This document shows positions 10,605 through 19,317 of a DNA stretch of 64,000 nucleotides, piece by piece. Positions within the stretch are counted from its first letter, which is position 1. Each line of letters begins with the position of its first letter. Both the position numbers and the translations under genes were made by a program. The stretch is from assembly GCF_030296835.1 (NCBI RefSeq), contig NZ_AP027922.1, positions 2,046,001-2,110,000 of the forward strand, written 5' to 3'. The notes below the pieces were generated by a model, which was not told where the DNA came from, ran no database searches, and saw only the letters and a program-made list of their open reading frames with translations. Source of the stretch: Pseudoalteromonas sp. MM1. Lineage in GTDB: Bacteria > Pseudomonadota > Gammaproteobacteria > Enterobacterales > Alteromonadaceae.

Positions 10605-10883
10605 TCATTTCTCTCGTAAAGAAGGCGCCTTTTTTAAGATCTCTTTCTCCATTTTGAGATCGCTGTTTTCTATTCTTAGCCGCTTTAGCTCTGCGCGCTC
10701 ATCTTCATTTAACGAATTACCAGCTTGTTGCTCTTCAAATATAGCTTTCCAATTAAAAATAAGTTTGGTGGTGATCCTTAAAGAGGCTGCGGCCTCTGAA
10801 ACTGAATAACCTTGCTCAGTAACTAAAGCAACTGCTTCTTGCTTAAATTCGGTTATATAAGTTTTGTTTTTTAGTTTTGTCAT
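10605..10883 (-). CDS. IS3-family transposase OrfA
   Basis: A 92-residue OrfA with an N-terminal helix-turn-helix (FKQEAVALVTEQGYSVSEAAASLRI) and a C-terminal leucine-zipper-like segment (ELKRLRIENSDLKMEKEILKKA). In this family it makes the DNA-binding half of the OrfAB transposase. The A6G slippery heptamer used for programmed -1 frameshifting is kept near the end (10629-10635 on the minus strand), but the orfB it would lead into is broken. Probably an inert leftover. Confidence 0.8.
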   Translation of the reverse strand: MTKLKNKTYITEFKQEAVALVTEQGYSVSEAAASLRITTKLIFNWKAIFEEQQAGNSLNEDERAELKRLRIENSDLKMEKEILKKAPSLREK

Positions 10884-11045
10884 TTAACACCTCAATATTA
10901 GGACATTGTCCATTATTAAAGTGTCCGGCTCAATTAAACCAGTTCATCCATTTAAACGAAGTAATTAAATGGACATATATTTTTCATCACGAAGTCTCTG
11001 CTGTGCTTTTTAGCGGCAATTTGACGCGGTTGATTATGTAACTTA

Positions 11046-11468
11046 CTAAAAATTTGCACAAAGCTTAAACGCACCAACACTTTGATTACTGAAAGAACAC
11101 AAGAGCCCTCCCCACTGATACCCGACCGTTCCAGACTGTGAACGAACTTTAAACCAGTAGTAACTATCTTTTAGCTCTGCGGTTCGTTCTAAAAGAATGA
11201 CTTTTTCTCCATATTTTAGAGATGTTATTTTAGGTGAGTCCATACTCGCTTCCGCTCGCACAATACCCCCATAAGACAACCCTTGAATATTTAGTTCTAG
11301 GGGCATCAGTGATCCAGCCTTTACATCATGATATTGGTTGCTTTTGTAACTTTGCAGCTCGGCCTGAAGCTGCTTTACATCAGATTTCAACTGTTTTATT
11401 TCTGCATCATTTGACGCACACCCTCCAAGAATTAAAGGTAAAACAATTACAAAATGTAGATATCTCAT
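11046..11468 (-). CDS. Small lipoprotein with coiled coil and SH3-like domain
   Basis: I start this at the ATG at 11468, not the longer upstream frame, because a good ribosome-binding site (GAGGAG) sits there and the protein then begins with a lipoprotein signal (MRYLHFVIVLPLILGGC, Ala after the Cys). The mature part has a short heptad-repeat coiled coil (EIKQLKSDVKQLQAEL, about residues 23-42). A bacterial SH3-type domain follows (about residues 65-135, with MDSPKITSLKYGEKVILLER and YYWFKVRSQSGTVGYQWGGLL). SH3b lipoproteins often bind peptidoglycan or other envelope partners. No link to agar metabolism is visible; it lies between the IS3 remnant and the Gfo/Idh gene. Confidence 0.75.
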   Translation of the reverse strand: MRYLHFVIVLPLILGGCASNDAEIKQLKSDVKQLQAELQSYKSNQYHDVKAGSLMPLELNIQGLSYGGIVRAEASMDSPKITSLKYGEKVILLERTAELKDSYYWFKVRSQSGTVGYQWGGLLCSFSNQSVGAFKLCANF

Positions 11469-11833
11469 TCGTACTCCTCGATATTGCACTTTATCAGGTA
11501 ACATTTTAAGATTTATACAGCAGCCAGTTAACATTGCAATATCACTTGTTGAACAAAGGCGATATCTGCTAGGTATGTCCAAGCTGGTACTGCGTATACT
11601 ATGGACTTTAAACCTAAAGTCCATCAAACAAATTTAATCACTGCGCCTGTGACAAAAGCGCTAATATTGCTTAGCGTTTATTATTTGGATTATCACGGCA
11701 TAATAACTCTGTAGGTTATTCATTCACTGCCACTAACCATGATTCTGACATCTCGAATAAGACCATACGGCCAAAACAAAGACTTCATAAAGCATAATTA
11801 TTGACTTATCGCTTCGCTCAAAGCTAAGTAGCG
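11469..11833. other. Intergenic region with a 10-bp inverted repeat
   Basis: No gene seen. The only structure I can support is a perfect hairpin, ATGGACTTTA (11601-11610) and its complement (11615-11624) around a 4-base loop. It has no T-run, so a terminator call is not justified. Confidence 0.5.
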
Positions 11834-12850
11834 TCAAACGTTTTGAACAGTAACCAAATGCTGATAGCCATTGCCTGCCAAGGCGTGCTCCATTATCTCA
11901 ATGACCGCGCGACTGTTGGCATGAGGTATCACATCAGAATCTAACTTGTTGGTTAAAATTAGAGTTGAAATATGTTCTATTTCAAATTCAAAGCTTTCCC
12001 CCTTACTGCAAACTTCGATTTTTTGTTTCACGCCATTATGTATAATCTCTATAATTTGCGGATTCCACCACTTATCATGAATAATAATTTCTACACCTGT
12101 GCCTGATATCACAGCTTCATTAGATAAATTTCTGGTAATTGAGGCTGATAGATTACCTTGGATTTTGCCATTAAAAACAAAAGAGATCATTTCATCAACA
12201 TCAGACTGTGCATTGTCTTGCGTTATATTTACTGAAGGCTTCTGAATAGGGATATTTAACTGGCGACAAATATCAACATACAACCATAAAGGATATACCC
12301 CAACATCTAGTGTAGCGCCCCCACATTGTTTAGGATCAAATAGGCGACTGGTATCATTAAATTCATTTTCAGTGCCAAATGAAGCATCGATTGAGGTGAT
12401 CACAAGGTTCTGGGTTTTTATATATCTAATCATTTCACGATATGCTGGAAAAGCGACTGACTTCATTGCCTCGATCAATAAAAGGTTTTTACTCTTTGCT
12501 AAACTAACCATTTCATCCCAATCACTAACATTAGTGAATGCCGGCTTCTCAACACAAACATGTTTGTTATTTGCTAAAAATAAAGCGACTAATTCTTTAT
12601 GACAAGAATGAATTGTTGCAACATACACAACATCTACATGCGGATCTGTTGCTAAGGACGTATAATCTCCGTAAGCAATCTGACAATTAAACTCATTAGC
12701 AAATTCATCCGCTTTATTTTGTGTACGTGCCGATACAGCATATAATTGGGCGTTCTGCACATTATTTACCAAATCAACGGCAAAACGTCGTGCAATTTTA
12801 CCCAGCCCAGCAATTCCCCATCGTATTTTGTTGTTATTGTCCATATCCAT
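11834..12850 (-). CDS. Gfo/Idh/MocA-family NAD(P)-dependent oxidoreductase
   Basis: A 338-residue cytoplasmic oxidoreductase acting on a sugar or cyclic polyol. The N-terminal Rossmann motif is GIAGLGKIARRF, the family EKP motif is CVEKPAF near residue 97, and the second domain carries GGATLDVGVYPLWL. The overall pattern is close to dihydrodiol/D-xylose-type dehydrogenases, which oxidise the C1 of aldoses, so a galactose 1-dehydrogenase role is possible. A second ATG two codons in (12844) has better spacing from the AAAGG ribosome site than the first. It follows the SapC gene by 35 bases and is probably the last gene of the receptor-halogenase-SapC run. Confidence 0.82.
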   Translation of the reverse strand: MDMDNNNKIRWGIAGLGKIARRFAVDLVNNVQNAQLYAVSARTQNKADEFANEFNCQIAYGDYTSLATDPHVDVVYVATIHSCHKELVALFLANNKHVCVEKPAFTNVSDWDEMVSLAKSKNLLLIEAMKSVAFPAYREMIRYIKTQNLVITSIDASFGTENEFNDTSRLFDPKQCGGATLDVGVYPLWLYVDICRQLNIPIQKPSVNITQDNAQSDVDEMISFVFNGKIQGNLSASITRNLSNEAVISGTGVEIIIHDKWWNPQIIEIIHNGVKQKIEVCSKGESFEFEIEHISTLILTNKLDSDVIPHANSRAVIEIMEHALAGNGYQHLVTVQNV

Positions 12851-12885
12851 ACCTTTTACTTCATTTTAATCAGTGTTTAGACTAT

Positions 12886-13611
12886 TTAAGCACACCACTT
12901 TAATAATTTTTGTATATGTCCTGTGGCGGCAATGATCATATAACAGGCTTGTAGATAACCCATTTCGTGTAATGACTTAAGTGCTTCTGTGCTAAGTTCG
13001 GCCAATGCCTGTTCATTAATCGCGTATAAACCAGTATAGGTTTGTTTTTCGCCATGTTGAGTAAAGCTCAGTTGTACGGCTTCTATCAACTCATGGTGTA
13101 ACAAAGTATTGATAAATGCATTAGTGCGCTTATTCCCGTGCATCAGTGTCATTAATTGCTCACACACACTATTTAAGTAGGCGCTGGGCTCTCCCTGCTC
13201 ATCAAAAATTCGCTCACCGGTGTCGTTGTTTACTCGCGGATGTTCCTCATCGATCAGAACAGCTAAATCGTTGTCTGTATCCTCTGTAAGCGAATTATCA
13301 CGCAGGCCTAATTTAAACGGTTGGCGCTTAATGTGCAGCGGTATATGCTGTGCTCGCCATTTACCTTGATGTAAAAACAAGTTCTGTCCGGCTGTAAACC
13401 CCGTTAAGGCAAACAATTCAAACTGACCTGTTTGGGAGTTTTTCATAAAATACACAGGGTAATCTAACACCAGCTGCTTAAGCTCATCTGCCACAATCGG
13501 AATATAGTTAATATTATCGCCAAACCCATGCCCGACCGACGTATTTATAAATAGGTTTGCGTGTATTTTTTTGTCCAATAAAGTTGCTTTTGTCATCATA
13601 TAGTTGCTCAT
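12886..13611 (-). CDS. SapC-family protein
   Basis: A 241-residue protein of the SapC family, recognised by the N-terminal run around HANLFINTSVGHGFGDNINYIPIVADE, the YPVYFMKNSQTGQFELFALTGF block and the C-terminal helix. SapC proteins were first linked to S-layer or peptide-resistance loci. In marine bacteria they recur beside TonB-dependent receptors and tryptophan-halogenase-like genes, with unknown biochemical role. No signal peptide is seen. It starts 9 bases after the halogenase stop, so the two are co-transcribed. Confidence 0.8.
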   Translation of the reverse strand: MSNYMMTKATLLDKKIHANLFINTSVGHGFGDNINYIPIVADELKQLVLDYPVYFMKNSQTGQFELFALTGFTAGQNLFLHQGKWRAQHIPLHIKRQPFKLGLRDNSLTEDTDNDLAVLIDEEHPRVNNDTGERIFDEQGEPSAYLNSVCEQLMTLMHGNKRTNAFINTLLHHELIEAVQLSFTQHGEKQTYTGLYAINEQALAELSTEALKSLHEMGYLQACYMIIAATGHIQKLLKWCA

Positions 13612-13620
13612 TTAAACGCG

Positions 13621-15189
13621 CTAAATTGCCGCTAAACCAAACTGTTTTATTTGATCTAGTAATGTCCGGTTACCCGGTAATTTATTAACTAATAAGGCCG
13701 TATCTTTGGCATTTTTAATGACTAAATTGTGCGCTTTTTTAAGATAGTGTGGGTTATTACCATAATGTGTAGTCGCGGTTTTAAAGCCCATGCCATACAA
13801 AACATATTGGTAGCTTGCGGCGGGAAAAACCTCAACAGAATAGTCAAAATGACTGTCATTAGGGACATGTGTTTGCCAAATTGCAAGGCTATCTTGCAAA
13901 CTTTGTGGAATACTTTGGGCGGCGCAATGTTGCAGCCAAAACTCGCTGTCGGTGCGTTTACTGAGCATATAATGCAATTTTAAAAAGTCGATAATTCGCT
14001 GCCAACGGTAGCTAAAGGTACGATTAAATCGCGCAGCTGTGATATCCATAACTTGCCGGTTTGCTGGTAATTGCTCGGCAATGAAGTTAGCTGATATTTC
14101 GACCAACAGCAATGCAGATGCTTCCAATGGCTCTAAAAATCCCGCCGATAACCCGACTGCAACACAGTTTTTATGCCAAAATTTTTCTCTATGGCCTGGC
14201 TCAAAAGTAATTTTTTTAACTGCGAGTGAAGTTCTATCTTGCTGGGCTATATTTAAATAGTCACACAACTGGTTTTTTGCCTCTTGCTCACTGATATGAC
14301 GGCTGGAATACACATGCCCTACTCCACGGCGCGTTTGTAGGCCAATGTCCCAAATCCAACCAGCGCTTTGTGCAGTAGAAATAGTATGAGAGCTGATGGG
14401 TTGATTTTCATCATAAGGAACATGCACAGCCAGCGCGCTATCAGCAAACAATACATCTTTACATGATTTAAACCCAACTTTGAGATTATCACCCAGTAGT
14501 AATGATTTAAAACCGCTGCAATCAATAAATAGATCACCAGCCAACGTCGTGTTGTTGTCCAAACTCAATGAGGCTATATCACCATTTTTATGATTATTTA
14601 CCGCTTCAATCGTACTGACTACATGCGTTACATTAAGTTTATTAACACAGTGGTTTTTTAAGAAGGTAGCAAATAGCCCTGCATCTAAATGATAGGCATA
14701 ATTGGCAACAGCACTATATTGCGCGGTTGTAATTAATTTGGGTGCGAGATTATGTTCGCATAATGCCTGTTGGGGGCATACGTAATTGGCAAAGCTAGGT
14801 TGTAGTTGCCCATTTGGTTGCGTGTGTAAGTTAAGCCACGCAGAGGATAAATCTGTGTCATTAAAGCCTTGCGGCATCATCAGTGGATGGTAATAAAAGT
14901 CGTCTTCTTTACCTGTATGCCATTTTGCAAATTTTGCGCCTTGCTTAAACGACACATTACATTGGTTTATAAAATCGGCTTCATCAACGCCCATATTTTG
15001 TAATGTACGCCGCATGGTGGGCCAAGTCCCTTCTCCTACTCCCACCGTTGGGATATCTGATGATTCTACTAAGGTAATTTTATAATTAAGACTATGGTGT
15101 TTTTGTAAGTAAGCAGCGATGATCCCTGCACTCAACCAGCCTGCTGTTCCACCGCCAACAACCACAATTGATTGTAAGTGATTATTCAT
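13621..15189 (-). CDS. Flavin-dependent tryptophan-halogenase-like protein
   Basis: A 522-residue FAD enzyme of the tryptophan halogenase family. The start at 15189 is chosen over a longer frame because an AGAGG ribosome site precedes it and the GGGTAGWLSA FAD-binding motif then falls near residue 10. The lysine of the halogenase active site is present in NVSFKQGAKFAKW. The usual WxWxIP motif reads WIWDIG, so its last residue is altered. Other family blocks such as VGVGEGTWPTMR and DCSGFKSLL are present. In this setting, between a TonB receptor and SapC, the substrate is unknown. Halogenation of tryptophan is not implied by context; a sugar- or receptor-related oxidation is equally possible. 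Confidence 0.85.
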   Translation of the reverse strand: MNNHLQSIVVVGGGTAGWLSAGIIAAYLQKHHSLNYKITLVESSDIPTVGVGEGTWPTMRRTLQNMGVDEADFINQCNVSFKQGAKFAKWHTGKEDDFYYHPLMMPQGFNDTDLSSAWLNLHTQPNGQLQPSFANYVCPQQALCEHNLAPKLITTAQYSAVANYAYHLDAGLFATFLKNHCVNKLNVTHVVSTIEAVNNHKNGDIASLSLDNNTTLAGDLFIDCSGFKSLLLGDNLKVGFKSCKDVLFADSALAVHVPYDENQPISSHTISTAQSAGWIWDIGLQTRRGVGHVYSSRHISEQEAKNQLCDYLNIAQQDRTSLAVKKITFEPGHREKFWHKNCVAVGLSAGFLEPLEASALLLVEISANFIAEQLPANRQVMDITAARFNRTFSYRWQRIIDFLKLHYMLSKRTDSEFWLQHCAAQSIPQSLQDSLAIWQTHVPNDSHFDYSVEVFPAASYQYVLYGMGFKTATTHYGNNPHYLKKAHNLVIKNAKDTALLVNKLPGNRTLLDQIKQFGLAAI

Positions 15190-15266
15190 AGCAACCTCTT
15201 TATTGCTATAGAGCAAATCCAAAAAGAGCAAGGCCAGTAGCTGCCTTGCTCATAATTAACGATCAG

Positions 15267-18038
15267 TTACCACTTAGCAGTAAAACCTATGCTATAACGT
15301 GGGCCGTATTGCTCAGCAGAGATGAGTTGCTCACTAAAGCGACCATGACGACGAACAGTTTCATTAGTTAGATTCAGCGCATCAAAATTAATTGAATATG
15401 CCTCATTAATTGTATAATTGAAGTTAAAATCTAACTGACCGTATGCTTCAGTAAATGTTGGCTCTGTTCCTAATGAAAGTAAGAACTCGTCGCGCCAGTT
15501 ATATGCAAGACGAACTTGAAAATCATCATTCTCATAAAAGCCTACCAAATTACCTGAGTCACTCAAGCCCGTCAGAGCAATCGTTTGATCAAAATTATAG
15601 GGTTCAAACTCTTCATCACTATTAACTAAGGTATAGTTAGCAACCACACCGAAGCCAGTATCTTCAATCATGTATTGACCGTTTAACTCCCAGCCATCAA
15701 CTTCACGATTTTGCAGATTGTCAGGTTTAGAAATATCAAATATTACAACAGGATCAGAAGCCTGACTGAGACATGCAGGATTTGGTGTATCACTACTGTC
15801 AGGACATCCTGGACGAGGGTTAACACTTGGATCGCGAAGCGGCTCACCGTTTATATCATCTAATGTACCTTGTACTACACCAGCACCAATAAAGTTTTCA
15901 ACAAACTTTTTAAAATAACCCACTGATGCGTAGCTACCATCATCACCATACCATTCAAACGAGAAGTCAAAGTTATCTGAGGTTATGGGTAATAAACTTG
16001 GATTCCCCTGCGAGGCTTTAAATGGCCCTTCTGGACGTGCATTAATCGTTGTAGATGGAAACATAGCACTGATGCTTGCTCGCGCTAATGTTCGGCTATA
16101 TGAAAAACGTGCTTTGTAACCATTATCTAAATCAGCACTTAAATCAAAGTTAGGTAAAACACGGGTATATTTACCATCTAGCTCTTGCGAAGTAGCCTCT
16201 GAGGCAAAGAATGGGCGCAGTTCTTCTTCATGGCGATAATTAAGGGCAATAATTTCAGGTTTAACTGAATAACCTGTAACATCTGTACTTTCATAACGTA
16301 CCCCCACATTCATATCGATAGGAATGTTATTAAATTCGGTGTTTACATCTAACGAAATATAAAATGCAAGAGTTTGCTCTTGAACACCATTGGTTGAAAT
16401 ATTTGGTTCTCTAAACAATCCTTCAGCTTTTACAATATCAACAAAATCTTGTGCGCTGTACCTTGGCATATATGGAAACAATTGGTCAGAGCCTGAAAAC
16501 TCGTCAGCAAAGCCTGTCGCATCATCAAATGTCATGCCTAAATTATCTAATGGAATATCAACAAATGAAAATTGCTCAGACAAATAGGTATCAATCTGAT
16601 AATCGGTATACATTGCGCCAAAATGAATTGCCGATATAGCCCCACTTTCTAAGTTTTCCCACATACCACTGGCATGAAACTGCTTGATATTGTTTTCCAT
16701 TTCATAACCACGGCGCTGGTATAAATCAGATACAATATTTTCTTGCGCGTATGCACCGCCGGGTAAAGTCGAATCATCAATGGTTATACTAGGTACTTCG
16801 GTAGAGAAATTAGCCCCTATCATGGCAACTGAACCAGGAATGTTTTTCAGGTTGGCGATGGTTTCAGCCGTGTTACCATCAGGATTAGAATGTGATGTTG
16901 AATCGTGCGCGTCAAAACTTAATTTTAGTGAATCTGTTGCTTGCCAGGCTAAATTTAAACCAAAAGAATCGTTTTCTTTTTTCTCGTATAATTCCCATGC
17001 CCAAAAATTCAATTCATCGTTTGGATTAGTAATATCGATCAAAGTACCATTAGTATCTGCCGTACCACCAGGATTATCAAACCAAAATGCCATTTTATTG
17101 GTTTCACTAATCTCTTCAAATCGCGATAAGGTATAATCCAATGTTGCGGTCAATTTTTCTGATGGGGCAAACTGTAACACTAATTGCGCATTGTCACGGG
17201 TACGTTCAGTCTCAAAACGCTCCATTTCTGGTGTCCACGGCACCCAGTAAGTACCCGTAGGATTGACTGTAGTATCAATAGCGCTGCTATCAACCTGTGA
17301 AGGCTTTGCACGATTCTTTTCCCAACCTTGTGATGTACCCACACGTTCACGACCACTTTCACGCTCAGAATGTGAAACAGACAACAGCACACCAAACATA
17401 TCATCTGCAAACGTTTGGCTGATCATACCTGAGACTTCGGGTGTTACACTTGATTTTTCAGAGCTGGTATCATTAATTGCTTTTACATTTGCAAACGCTT
17501 TAAATCCATCATAGTCAAACGGTTTGGCAGTGTTGATATCAATCGTGGCACCAATGCCACCAGATGCGACATTCGCTTTACCCGTTTTATAAACTGATAC
17601 GCCTGAGACACTCTCTGCAGCAATCTCTCTAAAGTTAAAGCTACGTGAAACTCCTGCTTCTTGTATTACAGACGAGTTTGGCATTTGGCGACCATTTAGC
17701 GTCACTAAGTTAAAGCTTGGGCCAAAGCCACGCACTGTTACTTGGTTACCTTCGTTATTGGCTCTATCAATAGATACGCCGCTAATACGCTGTAATGATT
17801 CTGCTAAATTAGTATCTGGAAGTTTGCCTATGTCTTCAGCGGATATAGCATCAACTACACCTGATGAATCTTGCTTTATTGAAGCAGATTTACTCAATGC
17901 ACTACGGATCCCCGTAACCTGAATAACTTCTACATCATTATTTACATCAGTTGTATTTTCTTGCTCTGCATAAGCCAGTGGTGTTGACACCAGCATAGCG
18001 ATACAAATTGCGTTTAACTTAAATTTTGTATTTATCAT
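15267..18038 (-). CDS. TonB-dependent outer-membrane receptor, agar oligosaccharide uptake
   Basis: A 923-residue receptor starting with a Sec signal peptide (to about AYA|EQ). A TonB-box-like segment follows (VEVIQVTG), then the plug domain (about residues 50-170, with NLAESLQRISGVSIDR and NEGNQVTVRGFGPSFNLVTLNGRQMP) and a long beta-barrel. It ends in SIGFTAKW, with the C-terminal aromatic residue used by the BAM machinery. The sequence is of the TonB-Xanth-Caul type common for carbohydrate uptake in Alteromonadales. It lies upstream of the halogenase (77-base gap) and has a perfect TTGTTAACAA palindrome 79 bases before its start. Import of agar oligosaccharides is inferred from locus and regulation. 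Confidence 0.93.
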   Translation of the reverse strand: MINTKFKLNAICIAMLVSTPLAYAEQENTTDVNNDVEVIQVTGIRSALSKSASIKQDSSGVVDAISAEDIGKLPDTNLAESLQRISGVSIDRANNEGNQVTVRGFGPSFNLVTLNGRQMPNSSVIQEAGVSRSFNFREIAAESVSGVSVYKTGKANVASGGIGATIDINTAKPFDYDGFKAFANVKAINDTSSEKSSVTPEVSGMISQTFADDMFGVLLSVSHSERESGRERVGTSQGWEKNRAKPSQVDSSAIDTTVNPTGTYWVPWTPEMERFETERTRDNAQLVLQFAPSEKLTATLDYTLSRFEEISETNKMAFWFDNPGGTADTNGTLIDITNPNDELNFWAWELYEKKENDSFGLNLAWQATDSLKLSFDAHDSTSHSNPDGNTAETIANLKNIPGSVAMIGANFSTEVPSITIDDSTLPGGAYAQENIVSDLYQRRGYEMENNIKQFHASGMWENLESGAISAIHFGAMYTDYQIDTYLSEQFSFVDIPLDNLGMTFDDATGFADEFSGSDQLFPYMPRYSAQDFVDIVKAEGLFREPNISTNGVQEQTLAFYISLDVNTEFNNIPIDMNVGVRYESTDVTGYSVKPEIIALNYRHEEELRPFFASEATSQELDGKYTRVLPNFDLSADLDNGYKARFSYSRTLARASISAMFPSTTINARPEGPFKASQGNPSLLPITSDNFDFSFEWYGDDGSYASVGYFKKFVENFIGAGVVQGTLDDINGEPLRDPSVNPRPGCPDSSDTPNPACLSQASDPVVIFDISKPDNLQNREVDGWELNGQYMIEDTGFGVVANYTLVNSDEEFEPYNFDQTIALTGLSDSGNLVGFYENDDFQVRLAYNWRDEFLLSLGTEPTFTEAYGQLDFNFNYTINEAYSINFDALNLTNETVRRHGRFSEQLISAEQYGPRYSIGFTAKW

Positions 18039-18116
18039 TTTTACACCTAAATATTGTGTTTAGACGACGTTGCCAGTAATGATTTTATTTTGGGCCCCTC
18101 AATTGTTATCAAAATA

Positions 18117-18126
18117 TTGTTAACAA
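18117..18126. promoter_or_regulatory. Candidate agar-regulon operator, TTGTTAACAA
   Basis: Perfect 10-base palindrome between the IclR gene end and the TonB receptor start (18038). A partial copy (AATTGTTATC, from 18101) precedes it and a half-site (TTTAACAAT) follows at 18131. Confidence 0.75.
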
Positions 18127-18311
18127 TTAACTTTAACAATAATGGAACACAGCTCAATAAGTCAAACGAAATTAAACAAAAAGTTTACAACTGCACTGTA
18201 TAGGTGATTTAAAAATGGGGGAAGGTATTGGTAACTATATAAATTATAAGTGATTTTATTCTGTTGGGGAATCAAGCGAAAGCAATTGACTCGGTAAAGT
18301 CCCTCACCTGT

Positions 18312-19082
18312 TTAATTGTTTAGTAAAACAGTAATCTTGCTTGCAGTACTTTTAAGCTCTGCGACCATTGCTTGGGCATTCACTGCTGATGTTAATTCTG
18401 CATCAAAAGATGAAATAGTCAGTGCAGCTATCAGTTTTGCTTGCGGTTTACCTATCAGCACAGAAAAATCATCGACACCGGTGATCAAAGGGTTACTCTG
18501 TACAAGGTGGCCTTGTGTACAAATAACATCGAGTTCATGTTGCAACTGGCTTAGCGCTTTAGATTTTAACGTACTATAACTTGCATCATGTTCAATCAAC
18601 ATGCCACGAACTTGCTCGTTACTATTTGCTAATAATAATTGACCCGCCGTTGATTTACTTAACTTAAATAATGATCCTTCTGCAATGCTTAAGTGCATTG
18701 CACTGTGACTGCGAGCTTGTACCACCGTCATAGCTTGGCTTTGATACAGCATAGTTAAATAACATGACTGTCCCAAACTCACCGCTAAATCTTCCATATA
18801 AGGAATGGCGCATTGTCGCACTTGATCAATCGGCGAAATAGACCGAGATAAATTATAAAGCTTTAAAGATAAGCTATAACGCCCCGAAAATTCATCCCGT
18901 ATTAAATAGCCCCGAGACTCTAAACCAACCAGCACTCGGTAAATTTCATTTGCACTACGACCAAGCCCAGCCGCTATTTCACTTTGAGAACAAGCACTGC
19001 CTTTAAAAACTAAAAACTCAAGTATATCGAGCCCTTTATCTAACGCAGGTACCGCGTATTTACTTTTTACTTTTGTGTTCAT
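18312..19082 (-). CDS. IclR-family transcriptional regulator
   Basis: A 256-residue regulator read from the ATG at 19082, with GGGTGGGG ahead as ribosome site; the longer frame adds an improbable cysteine-rich leader. The N-terminal winged helix (residues about 10-70) has ALDKGLDILEFLVFKG, CSQSEIAAGLGRSANEIYRVLVGLESRGYL, typical of IclR. The C-terminal GAF-like effector domain begins near residue 85. IclR proteins usually sense a small metabolite and control catabolic genes. It is divergent from the dioxygenase gene at 19318 and lies upstream of the TonB receptor on the same strand. The shared region holds a TATATGAATAT repeat that may be its own operator. Confidence 0.88.
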   Translation of the reverse strand: MNTKVKSKYAVPALDKGLDILEFLVFKGSACSQSEIAAGLGRSANEIYRVLVGLESRGYLIRDEFSGRYSLSLKLYNLSRSISPIDQVRQCAIPYMEDLAVSLGQSCYLTMLYQSQAMTVVQARSHSAMHLSIAEGSLFKLSKSTAGQLLLANSNEQVRGMLIEHDASYSTLKSKALSQLQHELDVICTQGHLVQSNPLITGVDDFSVLIGKPQAKLIAALTISSFDAELTSAVNAQAMVAELKSTASKITVLLNN

Positions 19083-19118
19083 TCCCCACCCAACCGTGCA
19101 AAAACAAGGCAATTCGCC

Positions 19119-19136
19119 ATATTCATATATGAATAT
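19119..19136. promoter_or_regulatory. 18-bp perfect palindrome, candidate IclR operator
   Basis: ATATTCATATATGAATAT lies 37 bases upstream of the IclR start. The 11-mer TATATGAATAT within it (19126-19136) is repeated exactly at 19211-19221, on the dioxygenase side. Two copies between divergent genes are the arrangement expected for an autoregulated IclR protein; the pairing is inferred. Confidence 0.5.
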
Positions 19137-19272
19137 AAAAATAATTTTTCTAGCTCATAATATTTGAATTTATGTAGAAACAATTAGTTAATCATCATCA
19201 CCATTATTTATATATGAATATCATATTTTTATATAAATTCAAGCTTGACCACTTCACAAATCCAACTCATTA

Positions 19273-19282
19273 TTGTCAACAA
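19273..19282. promoter_or_regulatory. Candidate agar-regulon operator, TTGTCAACAA (one mismatch)
   Basis: One base differs from the TTGTTAACAA consensus. It lies 36 bases before the dioxygenase start, so the dioxygenase would join the agar regulon. Confidence 0.6.
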
Positions 19283-19317
19283 TTTACAACAAGTAGTCAT
19301 TTACAGGACACCTACTT

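Larger units (their letters stand above)
9944..10940 (-). mobile_element. Decayed IS3-family insertion sequence
   Basis: An IS remnant of about 1.0 kb bounded by imperfect inverted repeats. Inward-reading ends share GTTwAA...CCrGACACTTT at about 9944-9967 and 10916-10940. It holds an open orfA and a badly damaged orfB on the minus strand. IS3 elements are usually 1.2-1.5 kb, so internal sequence has been lost. No target-site duplication could be confirmed by eye. The element cannot move on its own. Confidence 0.75.

Noticed and set aside
11468..11627. Longer start for the SH3 lipoprotein
   Set aside because: The extension lacks a ribosome site and would bury the lipoprotein signal and GAGGAG site at 11468.
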